55,853 nt of DNA, taken from NCBI GenBank assembly GCA_039819785.1, contig JBCBRH010000029.1, forward strand, positions 1 through 55,853, written 5' to 3'. How positions within the stretch are numbered: position 1 is the first letter of the stretch; every line of letters starts with the position of its first letter. Position numbers and translations under genes: made by a program. Positions 43,366 to 52,622 of the stretch are shown piece by piece. The DNA comes from JBCBRD01 sp039819785. GTDB taxonomy: Bacteria; Pseudomonadota; Alphaproteobacteria; Rhizobiales; Hyphomicrobiaceae. The notes below the pieces were generated by a model. It did no database searches. It was given only the letters and a program-made list of their open reading frames with translations, and was not told where the DNA came from.

Positions 43366-43803
43366 TCACGGATCGGTTGACGTTGGTCGCGAGGGGACTT
43401 GGCCCTCTGAGAGCCTTGAATTGCTGCTTTCGGTCTCGTAGAGGAAAAAGGTGACGTCGCCCAGGTCGCGGCCCCACAGATTGGTCCAGAACTCCTTTGC
43501 CACCAGTTGGGCTGCAGTCAGTCTATGGCCGCCGTCGATAACGACCCATCTCCCTCTTGCTCCGATGCGGCAGACGATTGGGTCCAGGCTGGAATACCCC
43601 TTGGCCCGGATGGAGCGCATGACGGAGTTGAGGCGCGGACTGTCGTTGCGCTCGTCATGCTTCAATGGCAGATCGTGAAGCAATTCAATGGGGACCTCGA
43701 CCTCGGCCAGACCATCAACGAATTCGACTGTCGATAGGTCTTCGATGCTGCGGATCCGATGCAGTTTCGGCGGGTGTCGAACCTCAATGTTTTTGAACCG
43801 CAT
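43366..43803 (-). CDS. ParB/sulfiredoxin-fold domain protein
   Basis: 145 residues. IELLHDLPLKHDERNDSPRL, PIVCRIGARGRWVVIDGGHR and LTAAQLVAKEFWTNLW match the N-terminal ParB-like fold, with the GGHR motif in the position of the ParB GxxRR box. There is no ParB helix-turn-helix or C-terminal dimer domain, so it is not a chromosome-partition ParB. I recall similar stand-alone proteins in Hyphomicrobiales; the function is unknown. A short frame ends three bases before its start on the same strand. Confidence 0.75.
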   Translation of the reverse strand: MRFKNIEVRHPPKLHRIRSIEDLSTVEFVDGLAEVEVPIELLHDLPLKHDERNDSPRLNSVMRSIRAKGYSSLDPIVCRIGARGRWVVIDGGHRLTAAQLVAKEFWTNLWGRDLGDVTFFLYETESSNSRLSEGQVPSRPTSTDP

Positions 43804-43806
43804 GGT

Positions 43807-43938
43807 TCAGGTTGCTCCGCGCTCGGTTAATCGTTCAGCGGTCTTTAAATAAGCAGGCGCCAGCTTACGCTGCGTCTCGTTTTCATTATGTGGCAACGGA
43901 GACAAGCCTGCGGCCCTCAACGCTGGCGATCGCTCCAT
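43807..43938 (-). CDS. Possible small protein upstream of the ParB-like gene
   Basis: From ATG 43938 the frame reads MERSPALRAAGLSPLPHNEN and about 20 more residues, ending RLTERGAT. The open frame continues upstream with protein-like sequence (HSLSRLREALSY), so the start may be a non-ATG codon further left. It ends three bases before the ParB-like start, which suggests coupling. It could also be a fragment of a decayed gene. Confidence 0.35.
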   Translation of the reverse strand: MERSPALRAAGLSPLPHNENETQRKLAPAYLKTAERLTERGAT

Positions 43939-44053
43939 ATATGACAAAGCCTCCCGCAAACGCGAGAGGCTATGTGCAGCAGGGCAAGAGTTTTGCAGTT
44001 GGTTGACAGCCTGCTCACGGTCGTGAGGACGAGTCCTGACTTCGAACCCTGAA

Positions 44054-45289
44054 CTATTTTTCAGGGCAGAGTTTGAAGGCCTTTGCCAGAGCCGCCTTGG
44101 GGCTGCGAAACTCCTCGATGGTTTTCCCGCCCTTGGCATAGGCCGAGATGTAGGCGTTAGCTTCGCGCTTTTCGCGTCCCGCGTTGACGTCAAGAACCGT
44201 GTAGTTTGTCACGCCGTCGTTGACGGCTTTAATAATGAGCGCGCGGGCCCCGCCATAGCTTGCCTGCCAGACGCGGCACGATCCCTTGGGTGCTTTGGCG
44301 GTATCGGGGCTTAGCGTCTTGGTGTTGTTTGCTTCAGACTTATTGGTTTTCTGCTGGTTTTGGTCGATGGCGTTTTTGAAGGCGCTGGGAGAAAGGCCCG
44401 CAATGCGCGTTTCCTTCACGGCTGCGCCGTCTGTTTTCACGTTGGTGGTCGTTGTCGACCCGTTCAAAACCGTGAAGTTTGCAGCAGCTTTTTGAGCTGG
44501 TGCTGAGGCTGTTGCCCGTGCCGTCGTGTTTGCGCCGCCGAGACTATCACGCGTGGTCGCGGCTACTTTTCTGGCTGTTGCCGACGTGTTCGATGCGACC
44601 TGTTGGCGGGATGCCGTCCCACGGACCTTTGCAAGCAACTCAGGTTGTGGGTCGGTCGCGTTGCAGTAGTCGTTGTAGAAGATGTCGGCGATTGCCTGGA
44701 TGTCTCTGGCGTAACCACGATCAGGTGGTGCCCATTTGCGGGTCAGATGCGCATAGGTCATGGGCCCGCGGATACTTGAGCGCCACTTGTCGAGTACGCG
44801 CCATTCCTGGACTTTGCGTGTGCGCTCGGCGACCGGGTTTTCGATATAGGTTCCGGTGTACATCAAGATGTGTTCGAGATGGCCGCGCACGCCGTCAGAC
44901 ACGGTTCTGAACCGTTCGCCACGCACGCCGCCACCGGTTGCGCCCAGACCCGCCATGTTGTTTTGCGAGGCGCTCACGTCGCCTGTGTATTTGAGGCTGT
45001 TGGTCTCAACGATCATTTGGAAGAAACCGTAGTCCCAACGCAGGCCGAGGTCTTCACCGTGGCGCATATAATCCACGGTGATGTCGCTGTAGCGACCAGA
45101 CAGTCTTGGATTGCGATCCTTTAGGAAGGCCATGAGCCTGCCGGGCGTGGCGCACTGTGGGACGGTGTTTGACCCGCCTGCGACGATGGCTGGAAGATTG
45201 GCAGCAGATGCTGCCGTGACACCGAGTGCTGTGGCGAGCGAGGACGCTACGGCCACACAAACTACGGTTTTGGCGATCGCACTTTTCAT
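44054..45289 (-). CDS. Exported glucosaminidase-domain protein
   Basis: Probable peptidoglycan beta-N-acetylglucosaminidase (PF01832-like). The signal peptide is AKTVVCVAVASSLATALGVT, ending AASA. The domain has GLRWDYGFFQMIVETNSLKY (the Glu of VETNSL is the likely catalytic acid), QNNMAGLGATGGG and GVRGHLEHILMYTG. DRGYARDIQAIADIFYNDYC ends it. The C-terminal half is Thr/Ala-rich, then has SCRVWQASYGGARALIIKAV and VNAGREKREANAYISAYAKG, perhaps a small extra domain. 411 residues. The gene ends where the ParB-like cluster begins. It may cooperate with the two amidases in cell separation. Confidence 0.82.
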   Translation of the reverse strand: MKSAIAKTVVCVAVASSLATALGVTAASAANLPAIVAGGSNTVPQCATPGRLMAFLKDRNPRLSGRYSDITVDYMRHGEDLGLRWDYGFFQMIVETNSLKYTGDVSASQNNMAGLGATGGGVRGERFRTVSDGVRGHLEHILMYTGTYIENPVAERTRKVQEWRVLDKWRSSIRGPMTYAHLTRKWAPPDRGYARDIQAIADIFYNDYCNATDPQPELLAKVRGTASRQQVASNTSATARKVAATTRDSLGGANTTARATASAPAQKAAANFTVLNGSTTTTNVKTDGAAVKETRIAGLSPSAFKNAIDQNQQKTNKSEANNTKTLSPDTAKAPKGSCRVWQASYGGARALIIKAVNDGVTNYTVLDVNAGREKREANAYISAYAKGGKTIEEFRSPKAALAKAFKLCPEK

Positions 45290-45677
45290 AGCTTATTCAA
45301 CCTTGGTGTTTTCCAGTACACCTTGCCGACCACGGCACACCCGTCAGCATCGTTTGTGAGACGAGCTGTCAACCAAACGTGCAGAGCCCTGGTTCTGGTC
45401 CTGGTTTCCGGCCGTTCGGCGGTCGAATGAAGCGTCTGGAACGCAAACTTACAGATTGAAACTTAGTAAACAGATTGCGTTAACGCTTCGTATACGGTGT
45501 GGAAAATTGGTTTATCCCGACCCAAACATTGGCGGGCGAATTGGGGCTGAGATTGATGGAATTGTGGCAATCCGCAGGTTTCGGCTCGCGTGGCAGGTGA
45601 TTTTTTGCGGACTCTGCAGCCCTTGCCGCGATGTGGCTGACGTATTGCTCAATGGCTTTCCAATGGGGTGCCGGTGC
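45290..45677. other. Intergenic region, nothing recognised
   Basis: About 390 bases between the glucosaminidase start and the stop of the SDR gene, both on the minus strand. It is somewhat AT-richer near 45450-45510 and likely contains the glucosaminidase promoter. No RNA gene, terminator or protein-like frame was identified. Confidence 0.45.
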
Positions 45678-46445
45678 TTACAGCAGGTGCTGACCGCCGT
45701 CCAAAGCGATCATTTGCCCCGTCATGGCCGGCGTTTGCAGGATCATACGGACACCGGCTGCGATTTCTTCGGGGCTTGCCCCTCTCTTTAGCGGGACGCT
45801 TGCGACTTCTTCTGCAAAGTCTGCTTCGGTTTGATGGATGCTCTGCAACACCGGGCCAGGGCCGATCGCGTTGACCCTGACGCGTGGAGCCATGGCGATT
45901 GCCATGGTCCGGGTGGCGGTCCAGAGCGCAGACTTGGAGATGGTGTAAGAAAAGAATTCAGGCGTTAGCCGCAGGACGCGCTGGTCGATAATGTTGATCA
46001 CATTGCCAGTCTTGCTCTCGGGGAGTTGCTGCAAAAGCGCCTGACCCAGAAACACCGGCGACTTCAGATTGATGTCGAGATGGGCTGTCCAGAGGTCGTC
46101 CGATAAGTCGCCGATCTGATCTTCTTCAAACAACGACGCATTGTTGACGAGGCATGTCGCTGCCCCGAGCCGGGCCTGGCAGACATCCATAATCCTAGCA
46201 GTTTCAATACTATTGGCGAGATCTGCTGGGATAATGGTTGCGCGTCGACCCTGCTTTATGATCGCGTCTGCGACTTCGGTGGCAGCTGGATCATTTTCGG
46301 AGCGGACATGAAGGGCGATATCCCACCCATCTGACGCCAATGACATTGAAACTGCACGGCCGATACGTTTGGCAGCGCCCGTAACAACCGCGACTTTCCG
46401 ATCGGCGTCCACGACTGGTGAGGAAGCGCTGGATAACTTGGGCAT
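45678..46445 (-). CDS. SDR family pteridine-reductase-like oxidoreductase
   Basis: NAD(P)H-dependent short-chain reductase. The nucleotide motif is VVTGAAKRIGRAVS (TGxxKRIG, as in PTR1/FolM). Asn-Asn-Ala follows in TCLVNNASLFEEDQ. The active site reads NIIDQRVLRLTPEFFSYTIS-K: Asp, then Tyr 13 residues later and Lys four further, the same Asp-Tyr-Lys spacing as Leishmania PTR1 and E. coli FolM. A canonical SDR has Ser in place of Asp. RVNAIGPGPVL is the C-terminal loop. Probable dihydrobiopterin or dihydromonapterin reduction. About 255 residues from ATG 46445; longer starts are open at 46484 and 46532. Confidence 0.85.
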   Translation of the reverse strand: MPKLSSASSPVVDADRKVAVVTGAAKRIGRAVSMSLASDGWDIALHVRSENDPAATEVADAIIKQGRRATIIPADLANSIETARIMDVCQARLGAATCLVNNASLFEEDQIGDLSDDLWTAHLDINLKSPVFLGQALLQQLPESKTGNVINIIDQRVLRLTPEFFSYTISKSALWTATRTMAIAMAPRVRVNAIGPGPVLQSIHQTEADFAEEVASVPLKRGASPEEIAAGVRMILQTPAMTGQMIALDGGQHLL

Positions 46446-46918
46446 AAGGTGTGGGCTCTTTAGGGTGGGGTGGCTGTTGGGCATGTGGGTGCCCGGGTGG
46501 CACACAGTGTTGCCGTCTTCAAAGCGGTTCAAGTGTTCATCGGCGATGTGACGGTGTTATTCGCCTGAAACGCCGGTTCGGATCGCGACTCGAAATGGTC
46601 AGAACGCTGCAAAGCAACCGGCAATATCCTGCTGGGGTGCGGCGGTTTGGGCAAATCTGACCAAAAAGTTAAAAATTCGCGTGTCGAAGCCCGCGCCAAT
46701 CCCCGGTTTTCTGCTCAATTTCTGGTCAAATAGGGCGTCACGTAACTGTTGTGCAACACGAGATGGTGCGCAGACACGTCAGAGAGGGAATGCGCTTGAG
46801 CCTGGAGGCACTCTCAGGTCATCTAGGCTCATCAGCGACAGACCGCGGACAGATCGTGCGGACTGGATGTTGGCTGTCGTAACGGGATTTACGAACCTTT
46901 ATTGGGGGTCTTAAGGAC
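46446..46918. other. Divergent intergenic region upstream of the porin gene
   Basis: About 470 bases between the SDR and TorF genes. AAGGA for the porin is at its right end. No sigma-54 or other regulator site could be defined by eye, and no RNA gene was recognised. Confidence 0.45.
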
Positions 46919-47680
46919 ATGAAGATGACGACGAAACTGCTATCGGCTGTAGGAGCCGGAGTTCTAGCAACAGCAGCATTTGGCGGTTCCGCCGTCGCTC
47001 AAGACAAGCTTGAGCTTTCTGCAAACATCGGTGCAACGTCAGATTACGTTTTCCGCGGTGGTTCGCAGACATTGGAAGATCCGGCCGTTCAGGGTGGCTT
47101 CGATGCGACCTACGGCATGTTCTACGCCGGTGTCTGGGCTTCTAACGTTGACTTCGTTGACGGTAGCGGCGGTCCGGGAAGCGGTGATGCGACGATCGAA
47201 GTCGACCTCTACGCTGGTATTACACCAAGCTACATGGGCGTCGATTTTGATCTTGGCGTCATCTACTATGCTTACCCCGGCGCTGAGTCGCTTGGCACAG
47301 CTGATCTCGACTATGTCGAGATCAAGGGTGGTGCGAGCACGACGATCCAGAAGTTCTCCATCGGCGGTGTCCTCTACTATTCACCAGACTACTTCGCTGA
47401 AACGGGCGCGGCTCTGACACCTGAACTTTCGTTGGGCTATGAATTCCCAGCAGTTGGTATCTTTACGCCATCGATCACTGGTTTCGTTGGTGCGACATAT
47501 TTCGAAGATGACGTCGGTGGCGTTGATCAGGACTACTTCTACTGGAGTGCTGGTCTTGAACTGGCTGTCGAGAACATCACGCTGGACTTCCGTTATCACG
47601 ATACGGACCAGGAAGGCTTCTGTGATCTGGACACATGTGACTCACGCTTCGTCTTCACTGCAAGCGTCTCACTTCCGTAA
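46919..47680 (+). CDS. TorF family putative outer-membrane porin
   Basis: 253-residue outer-membrane protein. The signal peptide (LLSAVGAGVLATAAFGGSAV) ends AQ. The mature part is alternating aromatic/polar beta strands: ELSANIGATSDYVFRGGSQT, GMFYAGVWASNVDFVDGSG, IEVDLYAGITPSYMGVDFD, FDLGVIYYAYPGAE. It ends in Tyr/Phe-rich DSRFVFTASVSLP with a C-terminal hydrophobic pattern. The match is to the Gcw_chp/TIGR02001 TorF group. These are predicted porins; a substrate is not known. A good terminator follows, so it is probably monocistronic. Confidence 0.9.
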   Translation: MKMTTKLLSAVGAGVLATAAFGGSAVAQDKLELSANIGATSDYVFRGGSQTLEDPAVQGGFDATYGMFYAGVWASNVDFVDGSGGPGSGDATIEVDLYAGITPSYMGVDFDLGVIYYAYPGAESLGTADLDYVEIKGGASTTIQKFSIGGVLYYSPDYFAETGAALTPELSLGYEFPAVGIFTPSITGFVGATYFEDDVGGVDQDYFYWSAGLELAVENITLDFRYHDTDQEGFCDLDTCDSRFVFTASVSLP

Positions 47681-47713
47681 GCTCTGGAACACACTGATCT
47701 CCCGATCAGATTG

Positions 47714-47748
47714 GAGGGTCGAGACGAATGTCTCGGCCCTTCTTTTTT
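47714..47748 (+). terminator. Rho-independent terminator of the porin gene
   Basis: AGGGTCGAGAC (47715-47725) pairs with GTCTCGGCCCT (47730-47740), with loop GAAT and one G-T pair, followed by TCTTTTTT. It is placed 35 bases after the porin stop. Confidence 0.9.
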
Positions 47749-48099
47749 GTGTTTAGCGTTGTGTGCCCAGGAGTTTTGCCGTGTCGGCGGACGTTTGAGC
47801 TGGGCATTCAGGGCATTGGGCGATCTGGCGCAGGGACGTAACGGCATGACTCCCTAGGTCAGTGTCGGGGGAAAGCAGCGAGGCCCGCCTTGGTTTCGAG
47901 GTTGTTCAAGAATTGCCCGGTTGTCGTGGCCCGGTTTTCGTTGCGTGCCACAGGTTTGCTGAAACCATGACCTCGGTCGCAGCCGTTTGGTTGCGTTTCA
48001 AGCGGGCTGGACGGCAAGTCGCCTGGGTTTTTGGAACTTAGTTTGGAGATGGATATTGCCAGTCGGTTTGCGCTGACTGCCGCCGTCGTGTTCGGCGTC

Positions 48100-48948
48100 T
48101 TATCCGTTGTCGCCGTCGAATATTCCACCGATGGGGCCGAGGACTGATCCTTCGCCAACGCCACCGCCTGGTCCCATGTTCGCTAGGACGCGTCCGGCAA
48201 GTCGCGAGAATGGCAGGCTCTGAATCCAGACTTTGCCGGGGCCGCGCAATCTCGCGAAAAACACACCCTCGCCACCGAAAATCATGGATTTGACTGAGCC
48301 TGCGCGCTCAAGATCGAAATCAACCGTTGATGTGTAGGCAGCAACGCATCCGGTATCGACGTGGATTTCTTCGCCGGCAGCCAATTCACGTTCAACGACG
48401 CAGCCACCGACATGGATGAACGCGTAGCCGTCGCCTTCCAGCTTCTGCATGATGAAGCCTTCGCCGCCGAAAAGACCGGTCATGACGCGCTTTTGGAATG
48501 CGATCCCGACAGAGACACCCTTGGCGGCGCATAAAAATGCATCTTTTTGGGCGATCAGTGTCCCACCAACGTCTGTCAGATGAAACGGGATGACGGTGCC
48601 AGGGTAAGGAGCCGCGAATGATACGTGGGCTTTGCCTTGGCCCAGATGCGTGAACACTGTCATGAAGAGGCTTTCGCCGGTGAGGAGACGTTTGCCGGCT
48701 CCCATCAATCCGCCGAGTATGCCCGATTGTTTTTGGCTGCCGTCTCCGAATACCGTGTCCATTTGAACGGTGACGTCTTTCATCATCATCGCGCCAGCCT
48801 CGGCCACAGCACTTTCACCGGGGTCCAACTCAATGACGACATACTGCATTTCCTGACCGAAAATCTCGAAGTCGATATCGTCGGCGACGTTTGGATTGCG
48901 CTGGTGCGCCGTCGATTTGACGGTGGGTACAGACCCAAAGGGGTTCAT
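48100..48948 (-). CDS. AIM24/TIGR00266 family protein
   Basis: 282 residues of the AIM24-like family, a beta-rich fold named from the yeast mitochondrial protein Aim24; the bacterial role is not established. Typical segments: DIDFEIFGQEMQYVVIELDP, GESAVAEAGAMMMKD, SGILGGLMGAGKRLLTGESL, FGGEGFIMQKLEGDGYAFIH and FGGEGVFFARLRGPGKVWIQ. The end is Gly-rich (GPGGGVGEGSVLGPIGG). ATG 48948 has AGGAGA upstream. About 420 bases with only the porin terminator separate its stop from the porin gene. Confidence 0.9.
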   Translation of the reverse strand: MNPFGSVPTVKSTAHQRNPNVADDIDFEIFGQEMQYVVIELDPGESAVAEAGAMMMKDVTVQMDTVFGDGSQKQSGILGGLMGAGKRLLTGESLFMTVFTHLGQGKAHVSFAAPYPGTVIPFHLTDVGGTLIAQKDAFLCAAKGVSVGIAFQKRVMTGLFGGEGFIMQKLEGDGYAFIHVGGCVVERELAAGEEIHVDTGCVAAYTSTVDFDLERAGSVKSMIFGGEGVFFARLRGPGKVWIQSLPFSRLAGRVLANMGPGGGVGEGSVLGPIGGIFDGDNG

Positions 48949-49593
48949 GCGTTGGTCTCCTGTCGTATGGCGTCATCGCAAGATTTGCGATCATATCCTA
49001 GCGGGGATGTTGGGTGCAGCACAGGGCTGAGCCTGCTTCGGAGGGGGCTCATTATTCACTTCATCATTGGGTCTAGCCGTATCGTGAAGGAACGCTAGAC
49101 GCCTGACTTAAATGGCGCGTTTCTATGGGGCTGAGATGTTGTCCACAGGGTCGAGTTGCTTTTCTCATCCTCGAAGTATTGCGCGTGCCCTTCATCTGCC
49201 CGTCATGTTCATATTGTAGCCATCGTTTGCAATCGGCTCCGCTAAGCCGGTTGCGAAAGCTTCGTGTGGCTGCGTCTTTCGCCCTCTCTTTGGCGTGCCC
49301 ATGCGGTGGAGGCCGGTTGAGAGATGGTTGTCGGATCATCTACCCCGCTGCCGACAGGTTTTTCGGCCGGCCTCCGTAGCCTTCGGTTTTGACCGATCCG
49401 CCGCTTCTCACCCTCAAGCATTGCTTCTTGCGTTGGATGATCGCCTGAATTCCGTGGTCTCTAAGCGAATGTTGATCGCATCCATCCGTTGCAATGCCGC
49501 ACCCGGTTCGACCGAACGTCGGTGATGTCGTTGCAGTTTCCCGCGACTCGCATCAACCGTAGGGTTGGGGGACGTTGTGTCGGGGATTTCTTC
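48949..49593. other. Intergenic region, nothing recognised
   Basis: About 645 bases between the AIM24-like gene and the next plus-strand gene. Short frames on both strands lack protein-like composition. No RNA gene, repeat or terminator was seen. Confidence 0.45.
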
Positions 49594-50382
49594 ATGGACT
49601 TACCGCTGGGATTTCTGACGGTCGCGTTGTGTCTGGTGCTGCTGTGCGTTTTTGCGATCGGCCGCGAAGAAAAACGGCGGGCGCTTACGCGCCATGTTGC
49701 GCCTGACGCGCCACGGCCCTTCGGACGGAATACGGCCTGGCTGGCGGTTCGAACGCCGCATACTGTCTCAGTTGTGGAGCGACTTCGTCTGGTCGATCCG
49801 CGACCGGCAAACTGGTCGGGCGGTTTGCGCGCATTGCAGGACAAGACCTCGGCTGACACGGCTGTTTTTGTGTCGCCCCCGGTTGAAGGTTGGACATTCG
49901 TGGTTGGATTGGCACTGCCGCATCCCATGGGGGCAGCCTTCAAAGACAAGGTCATGCCGCTGGTTGGTGAACTTGGTCGTGCCTACCCCGACGTTCAGTA
50001 TTTTCTGAACTATGCCGAATACGACTACTTCTCCTGGCAGCGGTTTCGCGATGGTCGCTTTGTCCGGGTATTTGCCGCGACAGATGAGGGCGTGGTTTCC
50101 AACAAGGGCATGCCGACGTCAGAAGAGCGGGCGCTGGGTTTGAAGCTTTTTGAGCTTCGCGGAGTACGTGACCGGCACGGTGATGCCGGCGGTGAGCTGC
50201 TGCTTCATCCAACCGAGGCGCACGTTCTTATGCTTGCTCAAGTGTGGAGCCTCGACCCGACACGGATCAATGCGGGTGACAGCGTGGATGCAACCGAGGC
50301 CGGAAGCCTCGGCTATCTCGGCGTTGCTCCTTCATCCTGGCGCGCTGAGCTGGCTGATAAATCAGCGAGCCATGCCGCCTGA
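49594..50382 (+). CDS. Membrane-anchored hypothetical protein
   Basis: 262 residues from ATG 49594, with GGGGA seven bases upstream. One N-terminal helix (LGFLTVALCLVLLCVFAIG) is followed by a soluble domain: RNTAWLAVRTPHTVSVVERL, DPRPANWSGGLRALQDKTSA, DTAVFVSPPVEGWTFVVGLA, VQYFLNYAEYDYFSWQRFRD. It ends VLMLAQVWSLDPTRINAGD. I recall similar soluble proteins in diverse bacteria (PANW, PPVEGWTFVVG and WSxDP signatures); the function is unknown. The topology suggests that the domain faces the periplasm or cytoplasm on a single anchor. Confidence 0.75.
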   Translation: MDLPLGFLTVALCLVLLCVFAIGREEKRRALTRHVAPDAPRPFGRNTAWLAVRTPHTVSVVERLRLVDPRPANWSGGLRALQDKTSADTAVFVSPPVEGWTFVVGLALPHPMGAAFKDKVMPLVGELGRAYPDVQYFLNYAEYDYFSWQRFRDGRFVRVFAATDEGVVSNKGMPTSEERALGLKLFELRGVRDRHGDAGGELLLHPTEAHVLMLAQVWSLDPTRINAGDSVDATEAGSLGYLGVAPSSWRAELADKSASHAA

Positions 50383-51213
50383 CGTTGACGCCCGTCTATC
50401 GTGTTGCGACCTTTTTGGGCCTACTGTTTTGGAGGCGGGGTGTTGCGGCTAAACGGTTCCAACACTTTGCTTTTTTCGGCTGAACACAGTTTGGTTTGTG
50501 TTCTGAACGCCTTTGGCGCGCAGGGTTCTGTTGGGCGTGGCTGCTTTGAGCTGAAACGGGCTTGTTGCGCGCAGTTCGCCTTTTACCACCATTTATCCGT
50601 GCTGGGCGTGGCGGTCTGTTTTGAGATTTTGGGAGACATGTTGCCCGGCGTCCATCCCGCTGGTGCCGATACCCGCGCGCTGTGATGGCGAGGCGAGCTG
50701 GCAGTGCCCAGTTGTTTGGTGTTGCAACTTGGGGCGTCGTTTGTTGTTCGTTCGGTCGCCCTGGATCGTCGACTTCAACGTTTTGTGGCTCGAATATTCC
50801 GGTGGTGTCGATGCGCAGATCGTCCACCACTTCTGCCTCGTTGTCGAAGCTGGCTTTGATCGTTGGACAGGACAGGCCGGTCAGTGCCTTTGGCAGATCA
50901 GCGGTGGTGACGATGAAAACAGAGACGGCAGGATGCCATTTCGGGCTTTGCGGGCGGCCTGAGATATGTGCGGCCCTGGCTCGGGCAAGCCAGCTGTTGC
51001 TATTCACAATAAACACGCACATTCCTGAGAACCCCACGCCCAAATATCACTCAAAGCCGACTCTGCCGATGACTGAGAATGCATCGAGTGCGTTAAGATG
51101 GGCTGAAGATGTGTTCCAAATCTGCCAATGAAATGCGTGTGTTAGTGGTGTACCTTCACACGATTCAAGATTGCTGGCGATATGGCTCTTTGCAGCTTCA
51201 GGTTGTGGTTTGT
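50383..51213. other. Long region without a supported gene; open minus-strand frame at 50396-51043
   Basis: About 830 bases. The minus strand is open for 215 codons (50396-51043), with segments such as VSVFIVTTADLPKALTGLSC and SFDNEAEVVDDLRIDTTGIF. Its second half is basic and low-complexity, and there is no family match or clear ribosome binding site. It may be an eroded or spurious gene. Nothing else was recognised. Confidence 0.3.
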
Positions 51214-51603
51214 TCAGGTGACTATGGGGCTTGCAGGGGAGACGATCTCAGCCATCTGGCGCGCGATGAACTGGTCCAACAGACCATCGAAGTGGACTGT
51301 GAACACCGACAAGCCCCGTTCGTCGCTGCTCCACTCCCGGAGAGCGTCCGCGAATCCGGTCGCGGGATCGGCCAGCCCATCTTGTTGGGAAACGGTTTTG
51401 GCAAAAGCCTCTTCCGTCATCGGCAGAAATGGAATGGTCACGGCAGTTAGTGTGCCGTCTGGTTCGCGTCGTGGCGCGCCTGAGACACTGGCGCAGATGA
51501 TCCGGTCCTCATCGCTCCATGAAACAATGGCACCGATAACGAGGCGCGATGCTTCGAAGCCCGCGGGCGAGCGGTATGCCCAACGTTGATTTGTTTCAAA
51601 CAC
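51214..51603 (-). CDS. Hypothetical conserved protein
   Basis: 129 residues from GTG 51603, preceded by GGAGG 12 bases upstream. Sequence: MFETNQRWAYRSPAGFEASR, LVIGAIVSWSDEDRIICASV, GTLTAVTIPFLPMTEEAFAK, EWSSDERGLSVFTVHFDG. It looks like a compact soluble protein. I recall similar uncharacterised proteins in Alphaproteobacteria. No neighbour suggests a role. Confidence 0.65.
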   Translation of the reverse strand: MFETNQRWAYRSPAGFEASRLVIGAIVSWSDEDRIICASVSGAPRREPDGTLTAVTIPFLPMTEEAFAKTVSQQDGLADPATGFADALREWSSDERGLSVFTVHFDGLLDQFIARQMAEIVSPASPIVT

Positions 51604-51749
51604 TGGTTCGTACGCCTCCGGCTTGAGCGCAACATGCCACCCGACTTAACCAAGCGACAAAAATGGGATGCGTTGTGGCACCGTTGGACAAATTTGAGTT
51701 GCGTTCGGTGTTTTCCACGGACGATTGGAATTCGCAGTTTCTAGCGTTG

Positions 51750-52460
51750 TCAACGCGAAGGTTCGACAGCAGTCGCCCAGCCTGTGCTCGTTGGAGCCGT
51801 AGTCGGTTGGGTTGAAGAAAGGCGGTCGCCACGCTGTTGCGCGCTGTTGGTTGGCTGCTGCTGCGCGGCTGAAGAGGCCGTGTCGCATGCGCCGGACCAT
51901 GTTGAACCCGTCTGGCGGTCGAGTGCCAGATCCGCACAATTGAGGGTGCCCGTCGGCAGCAGGTCGGGCTCGCCAGCATGCGGGGTGAGCGTGGCGGCGT
52001 GTTTGCCGTTGGGCGTCTGTTCGGGAATTGGTAACGGACGGGCCGGTGAAAAAGGATTGACGCTTGTCGTGGCGGCTGCCTGCGATGTCGTGCTGCCAGC
52101 CTGACCGCGAACCGACCCGGTTGTGATGGGTGCCTGGCGTAATGCGGTGCTTGTTGTGCGGCTTGCGATTTGTTCGCGCGGGCCGGAGAACACCGCGTTT
52201 GAAACAAAGGTCCAGAACCCGACAGCGTGCCAGAAGACGATACCCATAACGAAGCCGCCGATGCCATAAAGCCACGGGCGACCATGGCTGATCTTGTTGC
52301 GCCGACTTTTGCGGCCCGACTGATGTTGGTCCGATCTTTGGTTTTGGCGCTGACCGGTCTGTTGGCTGGAACCTAGAGATGGTTGCGATCGCGGACCGCG
52401 CGCTGCCGGTGGGAGTGTTTGACCGAGTGGGTGCGGTGTATGCGGCGGGGTCTGGGTCAT
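51750..52460 (-). CDS. Hypothetical single-pass membrane protein
   Basis: About 236 residues from ATG 52460 (MTQTPPHTPHPLGQTLPP). A Pro/Gln/Arg-rich N-terminus and a basic patch (GRKSRRNKISHGRPW) lead to one transmembrane helix (LYGIGGFVMGIVFWHAVGFW). A Thr/Ser/Ala/Pro-rich tail follows, containing LNCADLALDRQTGSTWSGAC with two cysteines. The tail is probably periplasmic. No family is recognised. The general design resembles the protein at 11823-12653, although no sequence similarity was seen. Confidence 0.55.
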   Translation of the reverse strand: MTQTPPHTPHPLGQTLPPAARGPRSQPSLGSSQQTGQRQNQRSDQHQSGRKSRRNKISHGRPWLYGIGGFVMGIVFWHAVGFWTFVSNAVFSGPREQIASRTTSTALRQAPITTGSVRGQAGSTTSQAAATTSVNPFSPARPLPIPEQTPNGKHAATLTPHAGEPDLLPTGTLNCADLALDRQTGSTWSGACDTASSAAQQQPTNSAQQRGDRLSSTQPTTAPTSTGWATAVEPSR

Positions 52461-52622
52461 CGCTTGGGGCCCTGTCGTGAAAGAATCGATTTCCACAACT
52501 GTGTTGGGCTGGCTGGCGACGCGCAACCTGACCGACTTATTTCAATGCCGGTGGCAGCTCGATGTCCACAGGTGCGCTCCATGAACGCCCGTTTTGTGGC
52601 CGAGACGGGCGTTCTCAACAGT

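Noticed and set aside
47859..48164. 101-codon minus-strand frame overlapping the end of the AIM24-like gene
   Set aside because: Low-complexity Ser/Thr/Asn sequence, overlaps the supported gene, no ribosome binding site.
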